Source: Enterobacter sp. ENT03 (GTDB lineage: Bacteria > Pseudomonadota > Gammaproteobacteria > Enterobacterales > Enterobacteriaceae). From it: a stretch of 64,000 nt of DNA. The stretch spans positions 1-64,000 of the forward strand of contig NZ_JAHUXA010000017.1 of NCBI RefSeq assembly GCF_019218745.1, written 5' to 3'. The position numbers and the translations under genes are program-made. This document shows positions 25,750-34,772 of this stretch, piece by piece. Within the stretch, counting starts at the first letter, position 1; each line of letters opens with the position of its first letter. The notes below the pieces were generated by a model. It was not told where the DNA came from and did not search any database. It was given only the letters and a program-made list of their open reading frames with translations.

Positions 25750-26472
25750 GGTAAGCCGGAGACGGTACAGAGCATGGGCGTTGTGGGGAATGTAAATTAT
25801 GCGCGGGTGTTTCGTGGTTTATTGCGCTCTTATTTGCTCTGGCGAACGGCTTTCACTGTGGGCGCACAGAGCGCGCAGGGGGCGGCCAGTCGCCGCCGCC
25901 CCCTGCACCCCCGGGCTTCCGGCAAGAAAATCGCCGCTGCGCGGTGCCCTCGGCTTATCCCTTCCGGCTTCGGGTCGGGCGCGATGCAGCGTCCCTGCAA
26001 CTCGCGCCCTCAGCCCGCATCCATGCGGGCTGCCCCGGCCGTAAGTGAACGCCTCAGCGATTTTCAGCCGACCCCCACACACTTCCAGATTTCTAAAAAA
26101 CACCACTCACAGCTTCCTGTAAGTTCAGACAAACACAAAGCCACTCCGTTGCCTTATAAAGAATAAAGATAATAACGCGAGGGGTTGAGTCCCCGCTGAA
26201 ACCGGCGAGCCGGAGGCCGGATGACGAGGACTGGACGCCAGGGATGGCGGCCAGAGGCGACATGAGGCAGGAGGCCGAATCGAGCCGACCGCGGGCAGAC
26301 GGGCGGGAGGGGAGCGCAGTGCGCAGCACCGGTTTCGGTGCGGGGCCGCGGGGATTGACAAGGGGGCCGCGGTGGCCCCCTTGTCACGTTCACCGTCAGC
26401 GGCGTCCCGTTTGACTCCAGTCTAAAAGTGAACGGAACCTTCCCCTGACCCAAACGGAACATCACCCTGACG
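25750..26472. other. GC-rich structured interval without a convincing gene
   Basis: About 720 bases between nrdD and treC. It has strong inverted repeats: an 11-bp stem at 25875-25906 (GCAGGGGGCGG), an 8-bp stem at 26013-26030 (GCCCGCAT), a 6-bp stem with GTTT loop at 26326-26341 and a 13-bp stem at 26356-26386 (TGACAAGGGGGCC). Open frames exist on both strands but show no known domain and no good start site. It could encode structured RNA or be a remnant of mobile DNA. I do not recognise it. Confidence 0.5.
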
Positions 26473-28125
26473 CTAACCGATCCACCACACCGCCTCATAC
26501 GGCCTTAACACCGCCGCCGCTGGGGCCTGCGCCACCTCCGCATAATTACTCATCACCACCCGCCAGTCGCCAGCCATCGCCTCCGGCTCCCACGCCTGAT
26601 TCTCCCCGCTCAGATTCGCCACCACCAGCAGCGTCTGTCCCTGCCACTGGCGGCGATAACACCACACGAACGGATGCGCGGGCAGCAGATCCTCATAATC
26701 CCCCCACGTCAGCACCGGCTCGCTTTTGCGCAGCGCAATCAGCGCCTGATAGGTATAAAACACCGATCCGGCATCGCGCAGCGCCGCTTCCACGTTCACC
26801 TGCGGATAGTTCTCACACAGCGCGATCCAGGGTTCGCCACGGGTAAATCCGCCATGCGGTGAGGCATCCCACTGCATCGGCGTGCGGCTGTTGTCGCGGG
26901 ATTTGGCGGCGAGGATCGCCAGCAGCTGGTCGGCGTCCTGACCGGCGGCACGGCGTTCGGCAAACATATTGTGGCTCTCCACGTCGCGGTAATCGGTAAT
27001 GCGCGTAAAGTGCGGGTTGGTCATGCCAATCTCTTCGCCCTGATAGATATAGGGCGTGCCCTGCATACCGTGCAGCACCATGGCGAGCATTTTCGCCGAG
27101 GTGACACGGTATTCGCCCTCATCACCAAAGCGCGAGACGATGCGCGGCTGATCGTGGTTACACCAGAACAGCGCGTTCCACGCCACCTGATGCATACCCT
27201 GTTGCCAGTAGCGGAACAGCGTTTTCAGCGCCACAAAATCCGGGGCCGCCAGCGTCCATTTCTCGCCGCCGGGGTAGTCCACTTTCAGGTGATGAAAGTT
27301 AAAGGTCATTGACAGCTCGCGGCCATCCTGGGCGGCATACTGCTGGCAGTGTTCCAGCGTGGTAGAGGACATTTCGCCCACCGTCATCAGCCCGCGCGGG
27401 CGGAAAACGTCGCGGCTCATCTCCTGCAAATACTCGTGGGCGCGCGGCCCGTCGGTGTAAAAACGACGCCCGTCGCCCAGTTCATCCGACGGGAAATCCT
27501 GATCTTTGGAAATCAGATTCACCACATCAAGACGCAGCCCGTCAACGCCGCGATCGGCCCAGAATTCACATACTTTTTTGAGTTCGGCGCGCACCTGCGG
27601 GCTTTCCCAGTTCAGATCCGCCTGCTCCGGGGCGAACAGATGCAGATAATACTGCCCGCTCTCCGCATGCCAGCGCCAGGCGCTGCCGCCAAACTTCGAG
27701 CGCCAGTTGTTCGGCGGCGTCTGCGGCGAGCCGTCACGCCAGATATAAAATTCGCGGTACGGACTGGCGGGATCCTGCGCGTGCCGGAACCAGGCGTGCT
27801 GGGTGGAGGTGTGGTTTAACACCATATCCAGCACGATACGGATGCCGCGGGCATGCGCTTGCGCCACCAGCTCGTCGAAGTCGTCCAGCGTGCCATAGCC
27901 CGGATCGATAGCGGTATAGTTCGCCACGTCGTAGCCGTTATCCACCTGCGGCGAGATATAAAACGGCGTCAGCCAGATGGCGTCAACGCCGAGGATTTTC
28001 AGATAGTCGAGGCGGTGTGTTACGCCGCGTAAGTCGCCGCGTCCGGTGCCGGTCGTGTCCTGGAAGCTCTTGGGGTAAATCTGGTAGATCGCGCCGGTCT
28101 GCCACCAGTGGGGAAGTGTATTCAT
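26473..28125 (-). CDS. treC: Trehalose-6-phosphate hydrolase
   Basis: Splits trehalose 6-phosphate, made during uptake by TreB, into glucose and glucose 6-phosphate in the cytosol. It is a GH13 enzyme of 550 residues from MNTLPHWWQTG. Family motifs in order are DMVLNHTS, the nucleophile Asp in DGLRLDVVNLIS, the acid Glu in TVGEMSS and the Asp in WCNHDQPR. The start at 28125 has GGGACG upstream; an in-frame Met at 28158 lies inside the treB-treC hairpin. It follows treB by 48 bases. Confidence 0.97.
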   Translation of the reverse strand: MNTLPHWWQTGAIYQIYPKSFQDTTGTGRGDLRGVTHRLDYLKILGVDAIWLTPFYISPQVDNGYDVANYTAIDPGYGTLDDFDELVAQAHARGIRIVLDMVLNHTSTQHAWFRHAQDPASPYREFYIWRDGSPQTPPNNWRSKFGGSAWRWHAESGQYYLHLFAPEQADLNWESPQVRAELKKVCEFWADRGVDGLRLDVVNLISKDQDFPSDELGDGRRFYTDGPRAHEYLQEMSRDVFRPRGLMTVGEMSSTTLEHCQQYAAQDGRELSMTFNFHHLKVDYPGGEKWTLAAPDFVALKTLFRYWQQGMHQVAWNALFWCNHDQPRIVSRFGDEGEYRVTSAKMLAMVLHGMQGTPYIYQGEEIGMTNPHFTRITDYRDVESHNMFAERRAAGQDADQLLAILAAKSRDNSRTPMQWDASPHGGFTRGEPWIALCENYPQVNVEAALRDAGSVFYTYQALIALRKSEPVLTWGDYEDLLPAHPFVWCYRRQWQGQTLLVVANLSGENQAWEPEAMAGDWRVVMSNYAEVAQAPAAAVLRPYEAVWWIG

Positions 28126-28142
28126 CGTATCGTCCCGATTGT

Positions 28143-28166
28143 AAAAAAGGGGCGCCATCGCGCCCC
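28143..28166 (-). terminator. Terminator-like hairpin between treB and treC
   Basis: On the minus strand GGGGCGC-GATG-GCGCCCC is followed by six T residues. It stands after the treB stop and before the treC start, so some transcripts should end here, giving more treB than treC message. Confidence 0.75.
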
Positions 28167-28173
28167 TGAAGCA

Positions 28174-29595
28174 TCAAACAATCTGTAGCGCACCCTGGCG
28201 GGCTTTGCGCTGGTACATAAAGGTGGTGAGCACGAGCGGCACGACAATCGCGATAACCATGGCGATGCCGTAGACCTGCCAGTAACCGGTCTGGATGGAC
28301 AGAATACCCGGCAGACCACCGACGCCGATACCGTTCGCCATCACGCCATACAGGCCGCACAGCAGCGCGGCGAGGCAGGAGCCAATCATCGCGCACAGCA
28401 TCGGGAAGCGGTATTTCAGGTTGATACCGTACATCGCCGGTTCGGTCACGCCGAGGAAGGCGGAGATCGCAGCAGGCACTGAAATCTCACGTTCATTCTC
28501 TTTACGGCTGACGATAATAATACCCACCACGGCGGACGCCTGAGCAATGTTCGACAGCGCAATCAGCGGCCACATCGGCGTGCCGCCCATGCTCTGGATC
28601 ATCTGCATATCAATGGCGAGCGTGGTCTGGTGCACACCGGTGATCACCAGCGGCGCATAGAGGAAGCCAAACAGCGCCGCGCCTATCGGGGCGAAACTGC
28701 CGGTCATCAGATGGCGCATGGCGAAAGCCACCCCGTCACCGATCATACGACCAAACGGCCCGATAAACGCATGGGCGAGGAACACCGCGAGGATCAGCGA
28801 GCAGACCGGCACCACCACCAGATAGAGGTAAGAGGGGACGATGCGTTTTAACTGCAACTCAATATAGCCAAGCGCCAGACCCGCCAGCAGCGCCGGGATC
28901 ACCTGCGCCTGGTAGCCGACTTTATCGATGCTGAACAGGCCAAAGTTCCACGCTTCCGGCACCTGTTGACCCAGTAAGTAAGCGTTCATTAACTGCGGCG
29001 AAACCAGCGTAATGCCGAGCACGATGCCGAGGATCGGCGTGCCGCCCATTTTCTTCACCGCCGACCAGCAGATGCCCACCGGTAAGTAGAAGAAGATCGC
29101 CTCGCCAATCAGCCACAGGAAGTCATAGATGGTTTTCAGCGCTGGCGACATCTGTGCCAGCGTCTGGCCGTTGCTCATCGGCAGATCGCCGATAACGTTG
29201 CGGAAACCTAAGATCAAACCGCCGCTGATCAGCGCCGGCAGCAGCGGGAAGAAGATCTCGGCAAAGTGCGAGATCAGCTGTTCGTGCCATTTCATATTCT
29301 GCCGCGCCACCCGTTTGGCATGCTCTTTATCCGCATGCGCCTGGCCGGTGGTGGCGAGCAGGACTTTGTAGTAGTCGCCGACCTCGGTGCCGATCACCAC
29401 CTGGAACTGCCCGGCGTTGGTAAAGCAGCCTTTCACCATTTTGAGTTTTTCAATGGCTTTCGGATCGGCTTTCGCCGGGTTATCCAGGACAAAACGCAGT
29501 CGGGTAATACAGTGGCTGACGGTGGCGATGTTATCCCGCCCGCCCACCAGCTCGATTAATTTATCGATGTCAGCTTGATCTACTTTTTTGCTCAT
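28174..29595 (-). CDS. treB: PTS trehalose-specific EIIBC component
   Basis: Imports and phosphorylates trehalose at the inner membrane. The 473-residue protein has an N-terminal EIIB domain with the phosphocysteine C29 in SHCITRLRF, then an EIIC domain with about ten hydrophobic segments and the conserved GVTEPAMYGINLKYRFPM. There is no EIIA domain, as in E. coli, where EIIA-Glc serves. The start has GAGG upstream. A TreR operator lies in the 129-bp gap towards treR. Confidence 0.97.
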   Translation of the reverse strand: MSKKVDQADIDKLIELVGGRDNIATVSHCITRLRFVLDNPAKADPKAIEKLKMVKGCFTNAGQFQVVIGTEVGDYYKVLLATTGQAHADKEHAKRVARQNMKWHEQLISHFAEIFFPLLPALISGGLILGFRNVIGDLPMSNGQTLAQMSPALKTIYDFLWLIGEAIFFYLPVGICWSAVKKMGGTPILGIVLGITLVSPQLMNAYLLGQQVPEAWNFGLFSIDKVGYQAQVIPALLAGLALGYIELQLKRIVPSYLYLVVVPVCSLILAVFLAHAFIGPFGRMIGDGVAFAMRHLMTGSFAPIGAALFGFLYAPLVITGVHQTTLAIDMQMIQSMGGTPMWPLIALSNIAQASAVVGIIIVSRKENEREISVPAAISAFLGVTEPAMYGINLKYRFPMLCAMIGSCLAALLCGLYGVMANGIGVGGLPGILSIQTGYWQVYGIAMVIAIVVPLVLTTFMYQRKARQGALQIV

Positions 29596-29672
29596 CGTGA
29601 AGCCTCACAGAGGATTTTGAATTGTGCGTAGGGACAGCGGAAAGAGTATCTGTGGATCGGCAAAAGCGGAAA

Positions 29673-29684
29673 GGGAACGTTCCC
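29673..29684. promoter_or_regulatory. TreR operator upstream of treB
   Basis: GGGAACGTTCCC is a perfect 12-bp palindrome 78 bases upstream of treB. It has the form of LacI-family operators, and TreR is encoded next to it. This is the expected site for repression relieved by trehalose 6-phosphate. Confidence 0.8.
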
Positions 29685-29724
29685 GAAACCGGTTAAGGAT
29701 CACACTAAATCATACTAGCCCAGA

Positions 29725-30672
29725 TTAACCGAGGCGGGCGGGGACGATAATGGTGCGGGGTTCGGCGCGGCCGGTGATCTGATCGATAAGCTGCGTGGCG
29801 GCCATGCGGCCTGCTTCACCGTAGCCCGGATCGACGGTGACGATCTCTGGATGCAGGAATTTCATGAGCGGCGTATTGCCGACGCTGGCGAGCTGCAGGG
29901 CAGTAATGTTCTGCTCTTGTAAGTACTTACTCGCCCCAAGCGCCAGGGTATCCGTGGCGCAGACCAGTGCGGTGGTATCGGGAGTGAGGACGCGGGCGAC
30001 CTGTTCGTAGCCCTGTTTCATGGCAAGGCCGGGCAGCACGGCGACCGGCTGCATCTGATGTTGTTCGCAAAAGCGCAGATAGGCGTCGTGGCGGCGCTGG
30101 CCGGTGGTGGTGTCGCTGGTGGGTACGCCGAGATAGCTGATATGCCGGTGCCCCTGCGCGTAGAGCTTTTCCAGCAGCATCTGGATCGCCCGTTCATCGT
30201 CATAACAGACGGAGGCAAAACCGCTGGCATCCCGCGCCATCAGCACCAGCGAAGACTGCCAGGGCGCAAGCAGCGTTTCCGTCAGGCCGGTAAAACCAAA
30301 CAGCACCACGCCGTCGATATTGCGGCGGCTCAACATGCCAAGATGTTCTTCCACCAGCGCCGGGGAAAACTGACTTTCCATCATGATCGGATCGTAACCC
30401 TCGGCGTAAAACGCCGGCAGCATGGTCTGCACCGCGAGGTTCTCCGACAGCGAATCCAGGCGCGTGACGATGATCGCTACGATTTTATCGCTCTGCCCGC
30501 GCATCGCCCGCGCCGAGCGGGACGGGGAGAAGCCATGCTGTTGCATAACGGCTTCCACGCGCTCGCGCGTCTGGACGCTAACGCCGCTCTCATTATTGAG
30601 CACGCGCGAGACGGTGGATTTACCCACGCCGCTTAAGCGGGCGATGTCTTTGATTGTCAGTCGGTTTTGCAT
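29725..30672 (-). CDS. treR: Trehalose operon repressor
   Basis: A LacI-family repressor of 315 residues controlling treBC. The N-terminal helix-turn-helix reads LTIKDIARLSGVGKSTVSRVLN (residues about 5-26, quoted in part), with the minor-groove hinge helix near SARAMRGQ. The remainder is a periplasmic-binding-protein-like effector domain. AAGGA precedes the start. It is transcribed in the same direction as treBC from its own promoter and is divergent from mgtA. Confidence 0.95.
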   Translation of the reverse strand: MQNRLTIKDIARLSGVGKSTVSRVLNNESGVSVQTRERVEAVMQQHGFSPSRSARAMRGQSDKIVAIIVTRLDSLSENLAVQTMLPAFYAEGYDPIMMESQFSPALVEEHLGMLSRRNIDGVVLFGFTGLTETLLAPWQSSLVLMARDASGFASVCYDDERAIQMLLEKLYAQGHRHISYLGVPTSDTTTGQRRHDAYLRFCEQHQMQPVAVLPGLAMKQGYEQVARVLTPDTTALVCATDTLALGASKYLQEQNITALQLASVGNTPLMKFLHPEIVTVDPGYGEAGRMAATQLIDQITGRAEPRTIIVPARLG

Positions 30673-30739
30673 GCGTCCTTTCCTGTCAGAGTCGGTATCA
30701 GCCTAATGCTACTGAAGCAAATCACAATGCGCAAAGACT

Positions 30740-30774
30740 GGTTTACGTTCGGTTTAGTTGCGGGACGTTATCAT
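30740..30774 (+). promoter_or_regulatory. PhoP-dependent mgtA promoter
   Basis: GGTTTA-CGTTC-GGTTTA at 30740-30756 is a perfect direct-repeat PhoP box. TATCAT at 30769-30774 stands 12 bases later as the -10. This is the promoter layout of PhoP-activated mgtA in E. coli and Salmonella, induced at low magnesium. Confidence 0.88.
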
Positions 30775-30775
30775 G

Positions 30776-30961
30776 CGCCGCGACTCAACCTTATCACTTT
30801 TACCGGAGGCAACATGGATCCTGATCCCACCCCTCTCCCCGACGGGAGTTTTTCCACGTCCCGGTAAGCCAGTTCTCGCTGCCTTGCCGGACACGTAAGG
30901 CAGCGACGTTTCACGTCCCTGCAAAATCATATTTGCGCCTGCGGGTGCAGAGGGACTTTCT
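30776..30961 (+). promoter_or_regulatory. mgtA 5' leader region (magnesium/proline-responsive)
   Basis: The long untranslated leader of mgtA, about 180 bases from the predicted transcription start to the mgtA ATG, contains the mgtL peptide gene. In the Salmonella and E. coli leaders, alternative stem-loops and mgtL translation decide whether Rho stops transcription. Complementary segments such as ccggtaagccag and gccggacacg are present, but I could not fold it reliably. Confidence 0.65.
30814..30867 (+). CDS. mgtL: mgtA leader peptide MgtL
   Basis: A 17-codon peptide, MDPDPTPLPDGSFSTSR, preceded by GGAGG. From memory the E. coli peptide is [17 protein letters not shown], so the Asp/Pro-rich first nine residues are kept while the last eight differ completely. 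The alternating Asp/Glu-Pro codons are those proposed to destabilise ribosomes or sense proline when magnesium is low. Length is the same as in E. coli. Confidence 0.85.
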   Translation: MDPDPTPLPDGSFSTSR

Positions 30962-33670
30962 ATGCTGAAAAATTTTATCCGGCAGCGCGTCTTTGCGCTC
31001 AGCCGCCATTTACCACGCCGTCTGGTTGACCGCAGCCCACTGCCGGATGCCACCACCGCAGGGGTTACGCCGATCCCAGCCTCGCTCAGCGCGCACTGCC
31101 TGCGCGTCGCGGCGATGGACGAATCGCAACTGTGGCACAGCTTCGGCAGCCATCCTGAGGGGTTAAACCCGCAGGAAGTGAGCACCATCCGCGAGAAGCA
31201 CGGTGACAACCGCATTCCGGCGCAGGCGCCGTCGCCGTGGTGGGTGCATCTGTGGTTATGCTATCGCAACCCGTTCAATTTATTGCTGACGCTGCTCGGC
31301 GTGATCTCCTATGCGACGGAAGATCTGTTTGCCGCAGGCGTCATCGGCCTGATGGTGGCCATCGCCACGCTGCTCAATTTCGTCCAGGAAGCGCGATCGA
31401 CCCGCGCCGCCGACGCGCTGAAAGCGATGGTCAGCAACACCGCCACCGTGCTGCGGGTGATCAACGATAAAGGTGAAAGCGCCTGGTGCGAACTGCCCCT
31501 TGATGAGCTGGTGCCGGGAGATATTGTCCGGCTGGCGGCGGGCGATATGATCCCTGCCGATTTACGCGTATTACAGGCGCGGGATCTGTTCGTGGCGCAG
31601 GCGTCGCTGACCGGTGAATCGCTGCCGGTGGAAAAGGTCGCCACCACCCGTCATGCTGCGCAAACCAATGCGCTCGAGTGCGACACCCTGTGCTTTATGG
31701 GCACGAACGTGGTGAGCGGCACGGCGCAGGCGATGGTCATCGCCACCGGCGGCAACACCTGGTTTGGTCAGCTGGCCGGGCGCGTCAGTGAACAATCAAC
31801 CGAGCCGAATGCGTTCCAGAAAGGCATCAGCCGCGTCAGTATGCTGCTGATCCGTTTTATGCTCATCATGGCCCCGCTGGTACTGTTGATTAACGGCTAC
31901 ACCAAAGGCGACTGGTGGGAAGCGGCGCTGTTTGCGCTGTCGGTGGCGGTGGGCCTGACCCCGGAAATGCTGCCGATGATCGTCACCTCGACGCTGGCGC
32001 GCGGCGCGGTAAAACTCTCTAAACAGAAAGTGATCGTGAAACATCTGGACGCTATCCAGAACTTCGGAGCGATGGACATCCTCTGCACCGATAAAACCGG
32101 CACCCTGACGCAGGACAAGATCGTGCTGGAGAACCACACCGACATCGCCGGAAAGGTTAGTGAGCACGTACTTCATACCGCATGGCTGAACAGCCACTAC
32201 CAGACCGGGCTGAAAAACCTGCTGGACGTGGCGGTGCTGGAAGGCGTCGATGAAGACCGCGCCCGGGAACTGTCGGCCCGCTGGCAAAAAATCGACGAGA
32301 TCCCCTTTGATTTCGAGCGCCGCCGCATGTCAGTGGTGGTAGCGGAAACGCCGGATGCGCCGCTGCTGATTTGCAAAGGGGCGTTGCAGGAGATGCTCAG
32401 CGTCTGTAGCCACGTACGGCACAACGGCGAGGTGACGGTGCTTGATCAGGCTATGCTGCGCCGCATCGAGCGTGTCACTCAGACCCTCAATCGTCAGGGC
32501 CTGCGCGTGGTGGCGGTGGCAAGCAAATACCTTGCGGCGCGACAGGGGGATTATCAGCGTGCCGATGAGTCAGACCTGATCCTCGAAGGCTATATCGCGT
32601 TTCTCGATCCGCCGAAGGAGAGCACCGCCCCGGCGCTGAAAGCGCTGCACGCCAGCGGCGTTACGGTGAAAATTCTCACCGGCGACAGCGAGCTGGTGGC
32701 GGCGAAAGTGTGCCACGACGTCGGGCTGGACGCGGGCGACGTGGTGACCGGCAGCGCTATTGAAGGTTTAAGCGATGACGCGCTGGCCGCGCTGGCGCAA
32801 CGCACCACGCTGTTCGCCCGCCTGACGCCGATGCACAAAGAGCGCATCGTCACGCTGTTAAAACGCGAAGGGCATGTAGTGGGTTTTATGGGCGACGGTA
32901 TTAACGATGCGCCCGCGCTACGGGCGGCGGACATCGGTATTTCTGTGGACGGTGCGGTAGATATTGCGCGGGAAGCCGCCGATATTATTCTGCTGGAAAA
33001 GAGCCTGATGGTGCTGGAAGCCGGGGTGATCGAAGGGCGTCGTACTTTTGCCAATATGCTCAAGTACATCAAAATGACCGCCAGTTCTAACTTCGGTAAC
33101 GTGTTCAGCGTGCTGGTGGCGAGCGCGTTCCTGCCGTTCTTACCGATGCTGCCGCTGCACTTGCTGATCCAGAACCTGCTGTACGATGTGTCACAGGTGG
33201 CGATCCCCTTTGATAACGTCGATGAGGAGCAGATCCAGAAGCCACAGCGCTGGAACCCCGCCGATCTGGGGCGTTTTATGCTGTTCTTTGGGCCGATCAG
33301 TTCAATCTTCGACATCCTGACGTTCTGTGTGATGTGGTGGGTATTCCACGCCAACGTGCCGGAAGCGCAGACGCTGTTCCAGTCCGGCTGGTTTGTGGTG
33401 GGGCTGCTGTCCCAGACGCTGATTGTGCATATGATCCGCACCCGTCGCGTGCCGTTCTTCCAGAGTCGCGCCGCCTGGCCGTTGCTGGTGATGACGGCGG
33501 TAGTGATGGTGTTGGGCATCGGGCTGCCGTTCTCGCCGCTGGCAAGCTATCTGCAACTCCAGGCGCTGCCGCTGGCGTACTTCCCGTGGCTGGCAGGGAT
33601 TTTGCTGGGGTATATGGCGTTTACGCAGCTGGTGAAAGGATTTTATAGCCGCCGGTATGGATGGCAGTAA
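30962..33670 (+). CDS. mgtA: Magnesium-importing P-type ATPase
   Basis: A P3B-type ATPase that brings Mg2+ into the cell under low magnesium. The 902-residue protein has the phosphorylated Asp377 in CTDKTGTLTQD, the actuator TGES loop (SLTGESLPVEK), the hinge GDGINDAPALRAADIG and about ten membrane segments. A 90-residue cytosolic N-terminus precedes the first membrane pair. It is controlled by the PhoP box and leader upstream. REP-like units follow the stop. Confidence 0.97.
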   Translation: MLKNFIRQRVFALSRHLPRRLVDRSPLPDATTAGVTPIPASLSAHCLRVAAMDESQLWHSFGSHPEGLNPQEVSTIREKHGDNRIPAQAPSPWWVHLWLCYRNPFNLLLTLLGVISYATEDLFAAGVIGLMVAIATLLNFVQEARSTRAADALKAMVSNTATVLRVINDKGESAWCELPLDELVPGDIVRLAAGDMIPADLRVLQARDLFVAQASLTGESLPVEKVATTRHAAQTNALECDTLCFMGTNVVSGTAQAMVIATGGNTWFGQLAGRVSEQSTEPNAFQKGISRVSMLLIRFMLIMAPLVLLINGYTKGDWWEAALFALSVAVGLTPEMLPMIVTSTLARGAVKLSKQKVIVKHLDAIQNFGAMDILCTDKTGTLTQDKIVLENHTDIAGKVSEHVLHTAWLNSHYQTGLKNLLDVAVLEGVDEDRARELSARWQKIDEIPFDFERRRMSVVVAETPDAPLLICKGALQEMLSVCSHVRHNGEVTVLDQAMLRRIERVTQTLNRQGLRVVAVASKYLAARQGDYQRADESDLILEGYIAFLDPPKESTAPALKALHASGVTVKILTGDSELVAAKVCHDVGLDAGDVVTGSAIEGLSDDALAALAQRTTLFARLTPMHKERIVTLLKREGHVVGFMGDGINDAPALRAADIGISVDGAVDIAREAADIILLEKSLMVLEAGVIEGRRTFANMLKYIKMTASSNFGNVFSVLVASAFLPFLPMLPLHLLIQNLLYDVSQVAIPFDNVDEEQIQKPQRWNPADLGRFMLFFGPISSIFDILTFCVMWWVFHANVPEAQTLFQSGWFVVGLLSQTLIVHMIRTRRVPFFQSRAAWPLLVMTAVVMVLGIGLPFSPLASYLQLQALPLAYFPWLAGILLGYMAFTQLVKGFYSRRYGWQ

Positions 33671-33684
33671 GAGGGGGGGGATTG

Positions 33685-33822
33685 TGCCGGGTGGCGCTAC
33701 GCTTACCCGGCCTGCGTTCCGGACGTATCACTTGATGGTTTGCCCGGCGGCGCTGCGCTTGCCGGGCCTACGATTCCACGTCTAATCGGTAGGCCGGGTA
33801 AGGCCAGGGCCGCCACCCGGCA
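33685..33822. repeat. REP-like cluster between mgtA and ridA
   Basis: Three palindromic units in alternating orientation: gccgggtggcgctacgctta at the left, a variant around gcccggcggcgctgcgcttg in the middle and gtaggccgggtaaggccagg at the right. They lie in the convergent gap between mgtA and ridA, as expected for a BIME. Confidence 0.75.
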
Positions 33823-33837
33823 AACCATCACGCAAAA

Positions 33838-34224
33838 TTAACGGCGTACCGCAATCGCTTCGATTTCAATCTTCACATCTTTCGGCAGACGCGCCACTTC
33901 CACGCAGGAGCGTGCCGGGAACGTCGCATTGTGCTCGGTAAAGAACGCTTCGTAGGTAGCGTTAACGGTCGCGAAGTCGTTGAGATCTTTCACGAACACC
34001 GTGGTTTTCACGATGTCGCCTACTTTCAGGCCCGCTGCTTCAACGATAGCTTTCACGTTTTCCAGCGACTGACGCGCCTGCGCAGAAACGTCGTCCGGTA
34101 CGGTGCCGGTTTTCGGATCCACCGGGATCTGCCCGGAAGTGATGATCATACTGCCCAGATCAACACCCTGAACATAAGGACCAATAGCTGCTGGTGCATT
34201 TTCCGTCGCGATGGTTTTAGTCAT
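33838..34224 (-). CDS. ridA: 2-iminobutanoate/2-iminopropanoate deaminase
   Basis: Hydrolyses reactive enamine/imine products of PLP dehydratases such as IlvA, protecting other PLP enzymes. The 128-residue protein begins MTKTIATENAPAAIGPY, as in E. coli. The catalytic Arg is in the C-terminal PARSCVEVARLPKDVKIEIEAIA. The start at 34224 has GGAG upstream (GGAGAAATC); longer in-frame starts run into the promoter. The gene lies just downstream of pyrI. Confidence 0.97.
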   Translation of the reverse strand: MTKTIATENAPAAIGPYVQGVDLGSMIITSGQIPVDPKTGTVPDDVSAQARQSLENVKAIVEAAGLKVGDIVKTTVFVKDLNDFATVNATYEAFFTEHNATFPARSCVEVARLPKDVKIEIEAIAVRR

Positions 34225-34299
34225 GATTTCTCCTGAATAACAGCGAAAATAAGGGTTCCGCGCCATTATAGGCAGCGCAGTACCCATTACCAACCTCAA

Positions 34300-34761
34300 T
34301 TAGCTGGCCAGCACCACATAATGCGAAAACTCTTTTTCGCAGTATTTGCATTTGAGTGCGATGTCGCCGGCGCGTTTTTTCACTGCAAAACTGGAGAAAA
34401 CCGGTTCAGCATGACTGATGCAGTTGCTGTTCGGACACACCAGCACGGCGTCGATACGCTCCGGCAGTTTCGGGCGCGATTTCCCTACCACGTCGTACTC
34501 ATCAATACGGTTTACCGTGGCGTCCGGCGCATATAAAGACAGCTGATCCACTTGCTCATCGGTCAGGAAGGTGTTCTCGATTTTGATCAGATCTTTGCGA
34601 CCCATCTCGCCTGACGGCAAATTCAGGCCGATGGTGATGCGCTGGTCGGTTTCGGTCAGCTTGAACAGCGTCAGCAGTTTAAAGCCCATCTGCGCCGGGA
34701 TATGGTCAATCACGGTGCCGCGTTTGATAGCTTCGACCTGGAGTTTATTATCGTGTGTCAT
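34300..34761 (-). CDS. pyrI: Aspartate carbamoyltransferase regulatory chain
   Basis: Binds CTP and ATP and gives aspartate transcarbamoylase its allosteric control. The 153-residue protein has the zinc-binding Cys set in VCPNSNC and CKYC in the C-terminal domain that contacts PyrB. It follows pyrB by 11 bases in the same transcript, under the pyrL attenuator. Confidence 0.98.
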   Translation of the reverse strand: MTHDNKLQVEAIKRGTVIDHIPAQMGFKLLTLFKLTETDQRITIGLNLPSGEMGRKDLIKIENTFLTDEQVDQLSLYAPDATVNRIDEYDVVGKSRPKLPERIDAVLVCPNSNCISHAEPVFSSFAVKKRAGDIALKCKYCEKEFSHYVVLAS

Positions 34762-34772
34762 CTCAGTGCTCC

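Noticed and set aside
25819-26498. Several open frames of 75-150 codons in the nrdD-treC gap.
   Set aside because: They overlap each other on both strands, are Arg/Pro/Ser-rich as expected from GC-rich random sequence, and lack convincing ribosome-binding sites or known domains.
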